A stretch of 64,000 nt of DNA from the NCBI RefSeq assembly GCF_000962805.1, contig NZ_JZTW01000016.1, positions 48,851 through 112,850 of the forward strand, read 5' to 3'. Source of the stretch: Pseudarthrobacter chlorophenolicus (lineage in GTDB: Bacteria; Actinomycetota; Actinomycetes; Actinomycetales; Micrococcaceae). A program made the translations under genes and the position numbers. The notes below the pieces were generated by a model, which worked only from the letters and a program-made list of their open reading frames with translations, ran no database searches and was not told the origin of the DNA. This document shows positions 33,762 to 41,788 of the stretch, piece after piece (position 1 is the first letter of the stretch; each line of letters opens with the position of its first letter).

Positions 33762-35102
33762 TTAGGCGTCGCGCAGTGGTTCGTGGGCGCGGTCCTTGAC
33801 GGTGCTGACCGCCGCGAGGGTGCCCAGTGCCGTGATGACGGCGTAGAAGGCAGGCATGAAGATGTTGTTGGTTTCCGCAATCAGCCAGGTCATCAGCAGC
33901 GGGGCGGTGCCGCCGAAGAGTGCCGAGGAGATGTTGTAGCCCACGCCGTAGGCGGAGTAGCGGACGCGGGTGGGGAACAGTTCCACCAGCAGGATGTGGA
34001 TGACTGCCGTGTGGCCGGCGAAGATGACGGCCATGATGCTGGCACCGAGAATGGCCAGGCCCATCTGGCCGGTGGCGATCAGGGCGTAGGACGGGATGCC
34101 CAGGACGGCCATGCCGATAGCCGAACCGGCGATGACCTTCTTGCGGCCCAGGCGGTCGGACAGGGCGCCCATGAACGGGATGGCGATGCAGATGACCACC
34201 AGGCTGCAGGCGGTGACCAGCAGGGCCTCACCGATGGTGAAGTTCAGCTGCTTGCCCTTGAGGAACGTGGGCATGTAGGAGAACAGGACGTAGTAGCCGG
34301 AGCCGTTCATCAGCGGGATGAACAGGGCAAGGAGCATGGCGCGGCGGTGGACCGGGCTGGCCAGGGCTTCCTTGAGCGGGTTCTTGGACAGACCGCCCTC
34401 TTCCTTCAGCTTCTCGAAGTTCGGGGTGTCGCTGATGGCCTTGCGGATGTACCAGCCGATGATGCCCATGGGGATGGCAACCAGGAACGGGATACGCCAT
34501 GCGAATGAACCGAAGCCGCCGCCGTCGATCGCTGCCTGGGTAAGCCACGGGGACATGGAGTAGGCAACCAGGGTACCGGTCAGCAGTGCTGCGAAGGAGG
34601 CGATCTGGGCGTAGGAGGTGATGACGCCGCGCTTGCCTTCAGGGGCGTGCTCGGCGAGGAAGGTCATGGCGCCGGCAGCTTCGCCGCCCACGGAGAAGCC
34701 CTGCACCAGGCGGAGGAGGACCAGCAGGATGGGCGCGGCGATCCCGATTGCCGCGTACGGCGGCAGCAGGCCGATGCCGGCGGTGGCAATGCTGATCAGC
34801 ATAATGACGAAGACCAGCAGTTTCTGCCTGCCGATCCGGTCGCCCAAGTAGCCGCAGACCACTGCGCCGAGGGGACGGACGAAGAAGGACACTGCGTAGC
34901 CGGCGAAGACGAACAGCAGGGCGTTGTCCGGGTTGCCCGGTGCCAGGAAGACCAGGGCCAGGGTTCCGGCCATGAAGGCAAAAATGCCGTTGTCGTAGAG
35001 CTCCACGAAGATGCCCACGCATCCGGCGGTGACAACCTTGCGTGTCTGCTTCGCAGTCAGACGGTCATGCTGCGGTGCTACCGCATTCGTTGATGTTGAC
35101 AT
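33762..35102 (-). CDS. MFS transporter, metabolite:H+ symporter (MHS) family
   Basis: 446 residues and twelve predicted helices. The loop 2-3 motif GYLGDRIGRQKLLV, RLVQGFSVGGEAAGAMTFLAEHAPEGKRG (MHS signature) and GALSDRLGRKKV are all present. MHS members import organic acids and osmolytes such as citrate, alpha-ketoglutarate, shikimate and proline/betaine. It sits 41 bp after pxpC, so the likely cargo is 5-oxoproline or a related acidic amino acid derivative (inference). The ATG giving MSTSTNAVAPQ has AAAGGAAA upstream. Confidence 0.9.
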   Translation of the reverse strand: MSTSTNAVAPQHDRLTAKQTRKVVTAGCVGIFVELYDNGIFAFMAGTLALVFLAPGNPDNALLFVFAGYAVSFFVRPLGAVVCGYLGDRIGRQKLLVFVIMLISIATAGIGLLPPYAAIGIAAPILLVLLRLVQGFSVGGEAAGAMTFLAEHAPEGKRGVITSYAQIASFAALLTGTLVAYSMSPWLTQAAIDGGGFGSFAWRIPFLVAIPMGIIGWYIRKAISDTPNFEKLKEEGGLSKNPLKEALASPVHRRAMLLALFIPLMNGSGYYVLFSYMPTFLKGKQLNFTIGEALLVTACSLVVICIAIPFMGALSDRLGRKKVIAGSAIGMAVLGIPSYALIATGQMGLAILGASIMAVIFAGHTAVIHILLVELFPTRVRYSAYGVGYNISSALFGGTAPLLMTWLIAETNNIFMPAFYAVITALGTLAAVSTVKDRAHEPLRDA

Positions 35103-35143
35103 CTTGTTTTCCTTTGTGGGTTTGGGAAAAGCATTCACGGGAT

Positions 35144-36157
35144 TCAGCTTCCTGACGCTGGGCTGAGTTCGTGCCAGCGCTCGCCGGCTCCGATGCCGAG
35201 GAGTCCGAAGACCGTTTGGATGGTGCTCCGCAGCCTGTCCAGTTCCAGGCAGGCTGCCCTGTGGGTGGCCGTTGCATCAGCAACGGTTGTCTTTCGAAAA
35301 GTGATGGTGTGTCCGGGCCTGGCCTGCGCCAGGACGTCCAGGGAGCGGCTCGTGACCACTGCCAGGACCGGATAGCCTGCCGTCACGCCGCGTCCCCGGT
35401 GCAGGACCAGCAGTTCCTCCCGGGACGGGACCTCGATGGCCCCCACCGGGACGCCGCGGGACAGCACTTCGGAGGTGAGCTGGCGCTCGGGCAGTGCACC
35501 GCCGAGCCGGAGGCCGATGTGGTTGCTCCTGGGGCTGACGGTGTACTGCGAGGTGAAAAGCAGGTCTGCGGTGTTGCCGAACTCCGCCACGTCCGGACCG
35601 TCTGTGACGTCGATGACCGGGTGGGTGGAGAAGTCAGGTTTGGTCAGGCCCAGCCGGAAAAGGGGCAGTCCGTAATGCGGTTGGGTGATGGGGGCGGTGG
35701 TCTTTTGGGTGGCGAGTTCGGTTCCCTCAAGGAGCTTGAGGCCGAAGCCCACCACCGTGTCCGGGGCGCAGCTGTCCAGCAGGGTGGGCACCGTGAATGA
35801 TCCGTGGACGGCGATGTAGGCCCGGAGCCCGGTACGGATTCCGCGGACCGCCACCGTTTCGCCGGCCCGGACCGAGACCGGCTCCCACTGCGGGCAGTCG
35901 CGTCCGCCCACGGTGAGGTCCAGCGGTGCGCCGGTGACGGCGATCAGCAGGTCCGTGGTGGCGCGCATCCGGAAGTCCAGTGCGGTGATTTCCAGCAACG
36001 GTTCGTTGTCCGTGTTGCCGGCCAGGATGTTGGCGGCCTTGGCCGAGAACTGGTCCAGGGCGCCGTTGACCGGCAGGCCAAAGGCGGGGCCCTTGGTGCG
36101 GCCGAGGTCGGTGACCACGGAGTGTCCGGGCTGAAGGATGGTGAGGGAGCCGGTCAT
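35144..36157 (-). CDS. pxpC: 5-oxoprolinase subunit C (biotin-dependent carboxyltransferase-like, KipA family)
   Basis: 337 residues starting MTGSLTILQPGHSVVTDLGRTKGPAFGLPVNGALDQFSA, the standard PxpC/KipA opening (GxxSTVQDxGRxGYxxxGVPxxGAxD). PxpABC hydrolyses 5-oxoproline to L-glutamate with ATP; subunits B and C phosphorylate and open the lactam together with A. RSNHIGLRLGG and SEVLSRGVPVGAIEVPS are further conserved blocks. The ATG overlaps the pxpB stop by four bases. Confidence 0.92.
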   Translation of the reverse strand: MTGSLTILQPGHSVVTDLGRTKGPAFGLPVNGALDQFSAKAANILAGNTDNEPLLEITALDFRMRATTDLLIAVTGAPLDLTVGGRDCPQWEPVSVRAGETVAVRGIRTGLRAYIAVHGSFTVPTLLDSCAPDTVVGFGLKLLEGTELATQKTTAPITQPHYGLPLFRLGLTKPDFSTHPVIDVTDGPDVAEFGNTADLLFTSQYTVSPRSNHIGLRLGGALPERQLTSEVLSRGVPVGAIEVPSREELLVLHRGRGVTAGYPVLAVVTSRSLDVLAQARPGHTITFRKTTVADATATHRAACLELDRLRSTIQTVFGLLGIGAGERWHELSPASGS

Positions 36158-36885
36158 GGCCGCGCCTCCAGGAACTTGCCGGCGAGGTCTTCGAAGTCCT
36201 TTTCCGGGATGGCGTAAAAGCGCAGTTCGTCGCCCGGAACGTAGGGCACCAGCGGTTCGCGGGTGGCATCGAGGACGGTCAGCGGCGTCTGGCCGATGAC
36301 GCACCAGCCACCGGGTGCCGTGGCAGGGGCAATCACTGCCTGGCGTCCGGCCACGGAGACCGCACCGGCGGGAACGGAGAGCCGCGGGTCCTTGAGCCTG
36401 GGGACAGGGAACGGGAAATCCGGCCCGTCCATCATGGGAGAGCCGGCGGGCGCTCCCAGGCAGCGGATGACGTAGGTCTTTTCGGTGTGCCGGGCGATGA
36501 CGTCCGCAGCGTCCAGGCCCTGCTGTGCCGCCACGCGGTCCAGGTCCGGACCGTAGCTGCCGCCGTACACCACCGGCACTTCGAAGCGGCGGGGCTCGCG
36601 GACGGTGGCGCCGGTGAAGTCCAGCTGGCGCATGGCGAGGAGCACGAAGGCCCGGACCTGCCGCGCGGAGGTCACGTAGGGATCGAATTCCACCAGTACG
36701 GAGTCGTAGGTGGGCACGGCGCCGTGGACGCCGTCAACACCGGCGGTTGCCAGCCATCCCGCCAGGGAGTGGACGGTAGCCCAGTCGGCTTCCGCGTTGC
36801 CGGAGGTTGCCACCACCCGGAGGGCGGCGTCACCCGACTCGTGGATTTCCAGTGCCGCGGGGGCGGCGATGGTTGTAGCGGGCAT
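36154..36885 (-). CDS. pxpB: 5-oxoprolinase subunit B (KipI family)
   Basis: 243 residues. GDAALRVVATSG at the N-terminus, SVLVEFDP in the middle, EVPVVYGGSYGPDLDRVA and GAPAGSPMMDG, and the C-terminal PGGWCVIGQTPLTVLDA...PGDELRFYAI match the carboxyltransferase C/D domain of KipI/PxpB. It starts two bases after the pxpA stop. It works as a complex with PxpC and PxpA. Confidence 0.92.
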   Translation of the reverse strand: MPATTIAAPAALEIHESGDAALRVVATSGNAEADWATVHSLAGWLATAGVDGVHGAVPTYDSVLVEFDPYVTSARQVRAFVLLAMRQLDFTGATVREPRRFEVPVVYGGSYGPDLDRVAAQQGLDAADVIARHTEKTYVIRCLGAPAGSPMMDGPDFPFPVPRLKDPRLSVPAGAVSVAGRQAVIAPATAPGGWCVIGQTPLTVLDATREPLVPYVPGDELRFYAIPEKDFEDLAGKFLEARP

Positions 36886-36887
36886 GG

Positions 36888-37673
36888 TCAGGAAACCTTC
36901 TGCTTCGCGGCGAGCACCTGCGCCAGCGGCGCCACGGTGACGCTGGCGGCGATCAGTTCGCTGCGGATCAGGCGGGCGAGTTCGACGGCGCCGGGGTTGT
37001 CCCCGTGCAGCAGGATGGTGTCTGCCTGGATGGCGAGGTCCCTGCCGGAGGCCGTGGTGATCAGGCCTTCGCAGACCATCCGGACGGTCCGTTCGACGAT
37101 GATTGCGGGGTCGTGGATGACGGCACCGGGCTGGCTGCGGGGAACCACGGTGCCGTCCTCCTGGTAGGCGCGGTCGGCGATGCCCACGATGGCAACCGGC
37201 AGGCCGCGGTCAGCTGCGGCGGTGGCCAGTTCGCCGTCCTGGGCGAGCACGATCAGGTTGGGGTCCACCCGGACGGCGGCGTCGGCCACGGCCTCGGCGT
37301 AGTCGGCGCGGGTGGCTACGAGGTTGCCGAGGCGCCCGTGCGGTGCCAGATGGGAGACGGATCCGCCATGGTAGGCGGCAAAGGCCGTCAGGGCGCCCAG
37401 CTGGTACACCACATCGTTGCGGACCTCGTCCGCAGTGAGGTCCATGGCCCTGCGGCCGAAGCCGCGGAGGTCCGGAAAGCTCGGGTGGGCACCGATGCCC
37501 ACTCCCTTGCGGACGCATTCGGCAACGGTGGCGTCCATGATGTCCGGATCGCCGGCGTGGAATCCGCAGGCGATGTTGGCGCTGGAAACGATGTCCAGGA
37601 GGGCCTTGTCGTCGCCGATCGAGTAGGCACCAAAACCTTCACCAAGATCCGCTACGAGATCAACTGTGGGCAT
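36888..37673 (-). CDS. pxpA: 5-oxoprolinase subunit A (LamB/YcsF family)
   Basis: 261 residues. VDLVADLGEGFGAYSIGDD...LLDIVSSANIACGFHAGDPDIM is the LamB/YcsF signature with metal-binding Asp, Glu and His. GIGAHPSFPDLRGFGRRAMDL and ILLHGDNPGAVELARLIR complete it. GAGGAAGG lies seven bases before the ATG; the frame runs further upstream but through the regulatory region. It is the first gene of pxpABC-transporter and is preceded by a composite LysR-type site in the right orientation. Confidence 0.93.
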   Translation of the reverse strand: MPTVDLVADLGEGFGAYSIGDDKALLDIVSSANIACGFHAGDPDIMDATVAECVRKGVGIGAHPSFPDLRGFGRRAMDLTADEVRNDVVYQLGALTAFAAYHGGSVSHLAPHGRLGNLVATRADYAEAVADAAVRVDPNLIVLAQDGELATAAADRGLPVAIVGIADRAYQEDGTVVPRSQPGAVIHDPAIIVERTVRMVCEGLITTASGRDLAIQADTILLHGDNPGAVELARLIRSELIAASVTVAPLAQVLAAKQKVS

Positions 37674-37734
37674 TGCGGGCCTTCCTCTGCTGCATGTTTG
37701 GGGATGTAAAAAAGTGTGGCACCGGAGACTTGAC

Positions 37735-37785
37735 TCACACAAAGACGTAATCGGTGTCACGGGATAGGGGACGGTTATGACCCCC
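37735..37785 (-). promoter_or_regulatory. LysR-type composite site 1, facing pxpA
   Basis: On the minus strand: ATA-N9-TAT (37764-37778), 17 bp, then GTCTT (37742-37746), ending 68 bp before the pxpA start. The whole 51-bp block recurs without gaps at 37986-38036 with 38 identical positions, including the identical end TCACACAAAGACGTAAT. Confidence 0.75.
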
Positions 37786-37985
37786 TGCTTGCGGCGTTGT
37801 GGCCGACACCTGGAAATGTACTTATGGCTTGTTTCGGAAATGTAAAAACAATGCGGCCAAATGACGCCGCTGCGATTTATGCAAAACGCATATGCCGTCA
37901 TTGGAAGCCGCTACGACCGGAGCAAGGATAGAATGTTCTGGTCATTGGGAAGTCATCTGCAATTAACCTATGCCTGAGGCCGGGA

Positions 37986-38036
37986 TCACACAAAGACGTA
38001 ATGCCTGTCCCGCCATAGCGCCAACGTATGACCCCC
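37986..38036 (-). promoter_or_regulatory. LysR-type composite site 2, at the lysR promoter
   Basis: Second copy of the 51-bp element: ATA-N9-TAT at 38015-38029 and, 17 bp away, the complement of GTCTT at 37993-37997. It lies 37 bp before the regulator start and points away from it, where binding would be expected to block the regulator's own promoter. Confidence 0.7.
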
Positions 38037-38073
38037 GCAGCACTGTGCCGTCCCCGCCGGAAAGAGGAACGCT

Positions 38074-39027
38074 ATGGACACCCGCAAGCTGGCGTACTTC
38101 GTGAAAATCGTCGATTCCGGCAGCATCACCAAGGCCGCTGCCGCCCTCCACGTCGCCCAGCCGGCGCTGAGCCAGCAGGTCTCCTCCCTGGAAACCGAAC
38201 TGAAGCAGCGGCTCCTGATCCGAAGCAAGCAGGGCGTGGAGCCCACCGCCGCCGGCCACACCCTCTACCGCCACTCGCAGACCATCCTGAGGCTGGTGGA
38301 GCAGGCGAGGCTGGATGTGGCAGCGTCCGGCGCTGCGCCGTCAGGCCGGGTTTCCATCGCCATCGCCCCCTACAGCATGGCGTCCAGCCTGACGCCGCGG
38401 ATCATCAGCGAAGTGAACCGGCGCTACCCGGACATCGTTCTGCACCTGACCGAGATCTACGGCGGCGTGCTGAGCGAGGCCATCAAGAACGGCCGGCTGG
38501 ACATGGCCCTGATCTATGAGCCCGGTCCCATCCGGGGCGTTCAGTTCACCACCCTGATCGTTGAGGACCTCTACCTGATCGTCAACGCCGGCCGCGAGCT
38601 CCCCGTGGGGCCGGACGCGGACACCATCACCCTGGAAGAGACCTCCACGCTGGGGCTCTTCCTTCCCGAGCAGATCCACACCCTGCGCCAGGTGGTGCAG
38701 GCGGGCATCGAGGGCAAGGGGCTCAAACTGCGCCTGGTGGGCGAGGTGGAATCCGTCCCCTCCCTCACACGGCTGCTGCGCAGCGACCTTGGGGCAACCA
38801 TCCTGCCGAAGTCAGCGGCGGACGCCCTGTTCCATGAGGAGGACTTCCGGGTACTCCGGATCGTGGAGCCCGCACTCCAGTGCAAGATCGCACTCTGCAC
38901 GCCGGACCACGAGCCGCTCTCCGAAGCCGGGTCCGCCGTGCTGCTGGTGCTGAAGGAAATGCTCCAGGAAATGCTCCGCAGCAAATACCAGCCGATTTCC
39001 GCCGAAAAGACTGCAGCCTCGGAATAA
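38074..39027 (+). CDS. LysR family regulator, Nac-like
   Basis: 317 residues. The DNA-binding domain MDTRKLAYFVKIVDSGSITKAAAALHVAQPALSQQVSSLE is notably close to Nac, the nitrogen assimilation control protein, which prefers ATA-N9-TAT sites. The effector domain follows (SGRVSIAIAPYSMASSLTPRI...GRLDMALIYEPG). It is divergent from pxpA across a 400-bp gap. Four sites with ATA-N9-TAT and a fixed second half lie in the promoter regions of pxpA, itself, the small downstream gene and the aminotransferase-RraA pair, so it is probably the local regulator. The inducer is unknown. AAAGAGGAA precedes the ATG. Confidence 0.9.
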   Translation: MDTRKLAYFVKIVDSGSITKAAAALHVAQPALSQQVSSLETELKQRLLIRSKQGVEPTAAGHTLYRHSQTILRLVEQARLDVAASGAAPSGRVSIAIAPYSMASSLTPRIISEVNRRYPDIVLHLTEIYGGVLSEAIKNGRLDMALIYEPGPIRGVQFTTLIVEDLYLIVNAGRELPVGPDADTITLEETSTLGLFLPEQIHTLRQVVQAGIEGKGLKLRLVGEVESVPSLTRLLRSDLGATILPKSAADALFHEEDFRVLRIVEPALQCKIALCTPDHEPLSEAGSAVLLVLKEMLQEMLRSKYQPISAEKTAASE

Positions 39028-39032
39028 CCACC

Positions 39033-39097
39033 ATAAGGCGGCCTTATCAGGTCATGCTCCATTAGTCTTATCCATGGAATTACCGGCGTCCTAGGAT
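39033..39097 (+). promoter_or_regulatory. LysR-type composite site 3 and promoter of the 80-residue protein gene
   Basis: ATAAGGCGGCCTTAT (perfect 7-1-7 palindrome, T-N11-A inside), 17 bp, then GTCTTATCC (39065-39073), then a TAGGAT -10 at 39092-39097. This matches the usual LysR layout of a strong recognition site followed by an activation site near -35. The 41-bp module is matched on the other strand at 41538-41578. Confidence 0.75.
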
Positions 39098-39159
39098 AAA
39101 AGCCACAAGGGTTCGCCAACGGCGTTTACCCGGCACAAATGATTCCTTGGAGCCCAGCC

Positions 39160-39402
39160 ATGAAAAAGATCACCAGCCTGCAATACCGGAAGTCCTCGGA
39201 CCGAAGGATCCAGCTCAAGGCGGGCACCGGCTCGCATTGCCCCACGAACGGTTTCTGGCGCCCTGAGGACGGGCCGGCGTCGGACCCCGTCTTTGTGTTT
39301 GAAGGAAGCATGATGCCGCCCGGCAAGCGCGGCTCCACCATGTGGTACCTGGACGATTCCCAGGCAGGTCCGCCGTCGCACCTCCTGCCCGGCATGAACT
39401 GA
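39160..39402 (+). CDS. Hypothetical 80-residue protein under LysR-type control
   Basis: I do not recognise this protein. It is small, basic at the N-terminus (MKKITSLQYRKSSDRRIQLK), and has HCPTNGFWRPEDGPASDPVFVFEGSMMPP, with no signal peptide or membrane helix. The sequence GSMMPPGKRGSTMWYL suggests a compact beta structure, perhaps a small cargo, sensor or accessory protein. TTGGAG lies seven bases before the ATG. Three lines support it as real: a ribosome site, a dedicated composite promoter shared with the aminotransferase operon, and a good terminator behind it. Confidence 0.65.
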   Translation: MKKITSLQYRKSSDRRIQLKAGTGSHCPTNGFWRPEDGPASDPVFVFEGSMMPPGKRGSTMWYLDDSQAGPPSHLLPGMN

Positions 39403-39443
39403 CACCCGCCACATCATCGGTTGAAACCAGTCAGGCACGGGGA

Positions 39444-39475
39444 AGGCCCGGAGTTCCGAAAGGAACCCCGGGCCT
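39444..39475. terminator. Terminator between convergent small gene and rraA-like gene
   Basis: Stem AGGCCCGGAGTTCC/GGAACCCCGGGCCT (one mismatch) with a GAAA loop and a CGTCCTTT tail. A near copy occurs at 48307-48340. Confidence 0.85.
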
Positions 39476-39501
39476 CGTCCTTTAAGCATCGAGTGTTGGA
39501 G

Positions 39502-40197
39502 CTACAGAGCCGGCTCGAGCTCGGCGTCCTCCACCAGCAGGCCCTTGGCCTTCAGGACATCCGTCAGCTTGCACAGTTCGATGGTGGTGCCGCCGGCCTT
39601 GTAGAGGCGGATCAGTTCGTCTTCGGCGTCCACGCGTGCCTGTGAGAGTTTGATGACGTCCTCGATCTCGTCCTTGCGGACCACCACCACCCCGTCGGCG
39701 TCGCCCAGCAGGACGTCGCCGGGATAGACGATTTCATCGCCGAACACCAGGGGGTGGTTGATGGGGCCGATGGTTTCCTTGACCGTTCCCTTGATGCAGA
39801 CGCTGCCGGAGAACACGGGCAGGCCGAGCTCGATCAGGTCCTTGGTGTCCCGGACGCCGGAGTCGGTGACCATGGCGGCCACTCCCTTGGCCTTCATTGC
39901 GTTGCCCAGCACGTCGCCGAAGGTTCCGGCTTCCTCGAACTCACCGGCGGCGACCAGGACAACGTCACCCTTCTGCGCATAGTGGATGGCCACCTGCAGC
40001 ATGAGGTTGTCCCGCGGAGCACACACCACGGTGACGGCCGGGCCGCAGAAGGACATGCTCCGGTCGATCGGCTTGATCTTCGAGCTCAGCGCACCCTTGC
40101 GGCCCTGGGCTTCGTGGACGGTCGCAGAGGAGAACTTGGACAGGCGCTCGATGGCGTCCTCGGACGGCCTGTCGAACTTGGTCTTGACGTGGATCAT
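39502..40197 (-). CDS. RraA family aldolase (4-hydroxy-4-methyl-2-oxoglutarate aldolase-like)
   Basis: 231 residues. ATVHEAQGRKGALSSKIKPI, the substrate loop GEFEEAGTFGDVLGNAMKAKGVAAMVTDSGVRD (Gly, Arg and Asp of the HMG aldolase/RraA active site) and PLVFGDEIVYPGDVLLGDADGVVVV are present. Family enzymes are metal-dependent class II aldolases that split 4-hydroxy-4-methyl- or 4-carboxy-4-hydroxy-2-oxo acids to pyruvate, and also decarboxylate oxaloacetate. CAGGAGC precedes the ATG. It lies 62 bp after the aminotransferase stop in the same operon, suggesting that transamination makes the 2-oxo acid it cleaves (inference). Confidence 0.88.
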   Translation of the reverse strand: MIHVKTKFDRPSEDAIERLSKFSSATVHEAQGRKGALSSKIKPIDRSMSFCGPAVTVVCAPRDNLMLQVAIHYAQKGDVVLVAAGEFEEAGTFGDVLGNAMKAKGVAAMVTDSGVRDTKDLIELGLPVFSGSVCIKGTVKETIGPINHPLVFGDEIVYPGDVLLGDADGVVVVRKDEIEDVIKLSQARVDAEDELIRLYKAGGTTIELCKLTDVLKAKGLLVEDAELEPAL

Positions 40198-40259
40198 GCG
40201 GTTGCTCCTGGAAGGGCTGGAAGGGAGGTGTTGCAGGGGGTGGATGCGGGACCCAGGGC

Positions 40260-41468
40260 TCAGGAGAGCGCCAGGACCGCTTTTTCGATGGCAGCGATGG
40301 ATTCCTCGATCACGGGCAGGCCCGTGGCGTAGGAGATCCGGAAGTACGGGCCCACGCCGTAGGCCGAGCCCTGGATGACGGCCACGGAGGCGGCATCCAG
40401 CAGGTACAGGGTGAAGTCCTCGTCGTTGGCGATCAGCTTCCCGTCCGGCGTGGTCTTGCCGATGACCCCGCCGCAGTTGACGTAGGCATAGAAGGCACCT
40501 TCCGGTGTGGCGCATTTCAGGCCTTCGACGGCGTTCAGTCCGGCAACAGCGGCATCGCGCCGTTCGCGGTACACGGCCACGCTTTCGCGGACGAAGGACT
40601 GGTCGCCGGTGAGTGCCGCGGCCGCTGCCGCCTGGCTGACGGACGACGGGCAGGAGGACATCTGGGACTGGAGCTTGTTGATGGCGGCCACCAGGGGCGC
40701 CGGTCCGCCGGCGTAGCCGAGCCGCCAGCCGGTCATCGCGTAGGCCTTGGAGACGCCGTTGGTGACCAGAACGCGGTCCTTGAGTTCCGGCGCCACGGCA
40801 ACGAGGCTGGTGATCGGTTCCGAACCGAAGTGGATTTCGTCGTAGATCTCGTCGGTGAGGACATGGACGGCGGGGTGCTCCTTGAGGACCCCGGCCAGGC
40901 CGGCAAGTTCGTCCCGGGAGTAGACAGCCCCGGTGGGGTTGGACGGCGTGTTGAGGATGACCCACTTGGTGCGGTCCGTCAGGGCGGCCGCCAGCACCTC
41001 AGGGGTCAGTTTGAAGCCCGTCTCCTCCGAACAGGGAACAATTACGGGCGTGCCCTCATTGGCGAGCACCATGTCCGGGTAGGACACCCAGTAGGGAGCC
41101 GGGATGACCACTTCATCGCCCGCATCGAGGGTGGCCATGAACGCGGTGAAGATGACCTGTTTGCCGCCGCCCCCGATGGTGATTTCACCGGGCGTGTACT
41201 GCTGGCCGGTTTTGCGCTCAAGAGTCTGCAGGATGGCCTGCTGGAGCTCGGGCGTCCCGGTGACGGACGTGTACTTGGTTTCGCCGCGGCCAATGGCGGC
41301 AATGGCGGCGTCCTTGATGTGCTGGGGGGTGTCGAAATCCGGCTCGCCCACCGTCAGGTCCAGGATCCGCCGGCCCTCGGCCTTGAGCTCCCGCACGCGG
41401 GCCGCTGCGGCCACACTGGGTGAGGATTTGATTCGGGTGACGCGTGAAGCTGGCACGAATTCAGGCAT
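40260..41468 (-). CDS. Pyridoxal-phosphate aminotransferase, class I (aspartate aminotransferase-like)
   Basis: 402 residues. PLP lysine in TNGVSKAYAMTGWRLGYAGG; NTPSNPTGAVYSRDEL and VLTDEIYDEIHFG supply the ring-binding Asn, Asp and Tyr; the C-terminal YFRISYATG holds the substrate carboxylate-binding Arg. This is the Igamma subgroup that acts on Asp/Glu and analogues. The ATG giving MPEFVPASRV has GGAAG at five bases; a TTG 12 bp upstream is less likely. It is preceded by a composite LysR-type site and followed by the RraA-type aldolase. Confidence 0.92.
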   Translation of the reverse strand: MPEFVPASRVTRIKSSPSVAAAARVRELKAEGRRILDLTVGEPDFDTPQHIKDAAIAAIGRGETKYTSVTGTPELQQAILQTLERKTGQQYTPGEITIGGGGKQVIFTAFMATLDAGDEVVIPAPYWVSYPDMVLANEGTPVIVPCSEETGFKLTPEVLAAALTDRTKWVILNTPSNPTGAVYSRDELAGLAGVLKEHPAVHVLTDEIYDEIHFGSEPITSLVAVAPELKDRVLVTNGVSKAYAMTGWRLGYAGGPAPLVAAINKLQSQMSSCPSSVSQAAAAAALTGDQSFVRESVAVYRERRDAAVAGLNAVEGLKCATPEGAFYAYVNCGGVIGKTTPDGKLIANDEDFTLYLLDAASVAVIQGSAYGVGPYFRISYATGLPVIEESIAAIEKAVLALS

Positions 41469-41512
41469 GGTCTCTTCCAAGGGGTCCGGGGCGGATGAGT
41501 GTGGTTCATTTG

Positions 41513-41578
41513 AGCGTAGGGAACGGAGGTCCCGCTTGGATAAGACCTAAAGTGCGTGGACGGATAAGCGGCCCTTAT
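41513..41578 (-). promoter_or_regulatory. LysR-type composite site 4 and aminotransferase promoter
   Basis: On the minus strand: ATAAGGGCCGCTTAT (41564-41578), 17 bp, GTCTTATCC (41538-41546), then a TACGCT -10 at 41513-41518. It has the same spacing and the same nine-base second site as the module at 39033. Confidence 0.75.
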
Positions 41579-41788
41579 GACACCGCACCCAGAAGAATCC
41601 GCTATAGCATCACGCCAAATAGGTATTCCCCGCCCGGCGGCGGGGCCGCGTAGCGTGGCAGGCTGGACATCCTCCTTCCCGCACTCCGCGTCATGGCGTA
41701 CGACGGCGGCCCGGCTTTCCGCCGTCCGCCCGGGATGGTCCTCCGCCAACTTTCGTCCCAGGAGCCTTTTGGCAGCAAGGAGCCGGCC

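Noticed and set aside
37674..37901. N-terminal extension of PxpA by 76 residues
   Set aside because: It would run through the LysR-type site and promoter, lacks similarity to the family, and the internal ATG has a good ribosome site.
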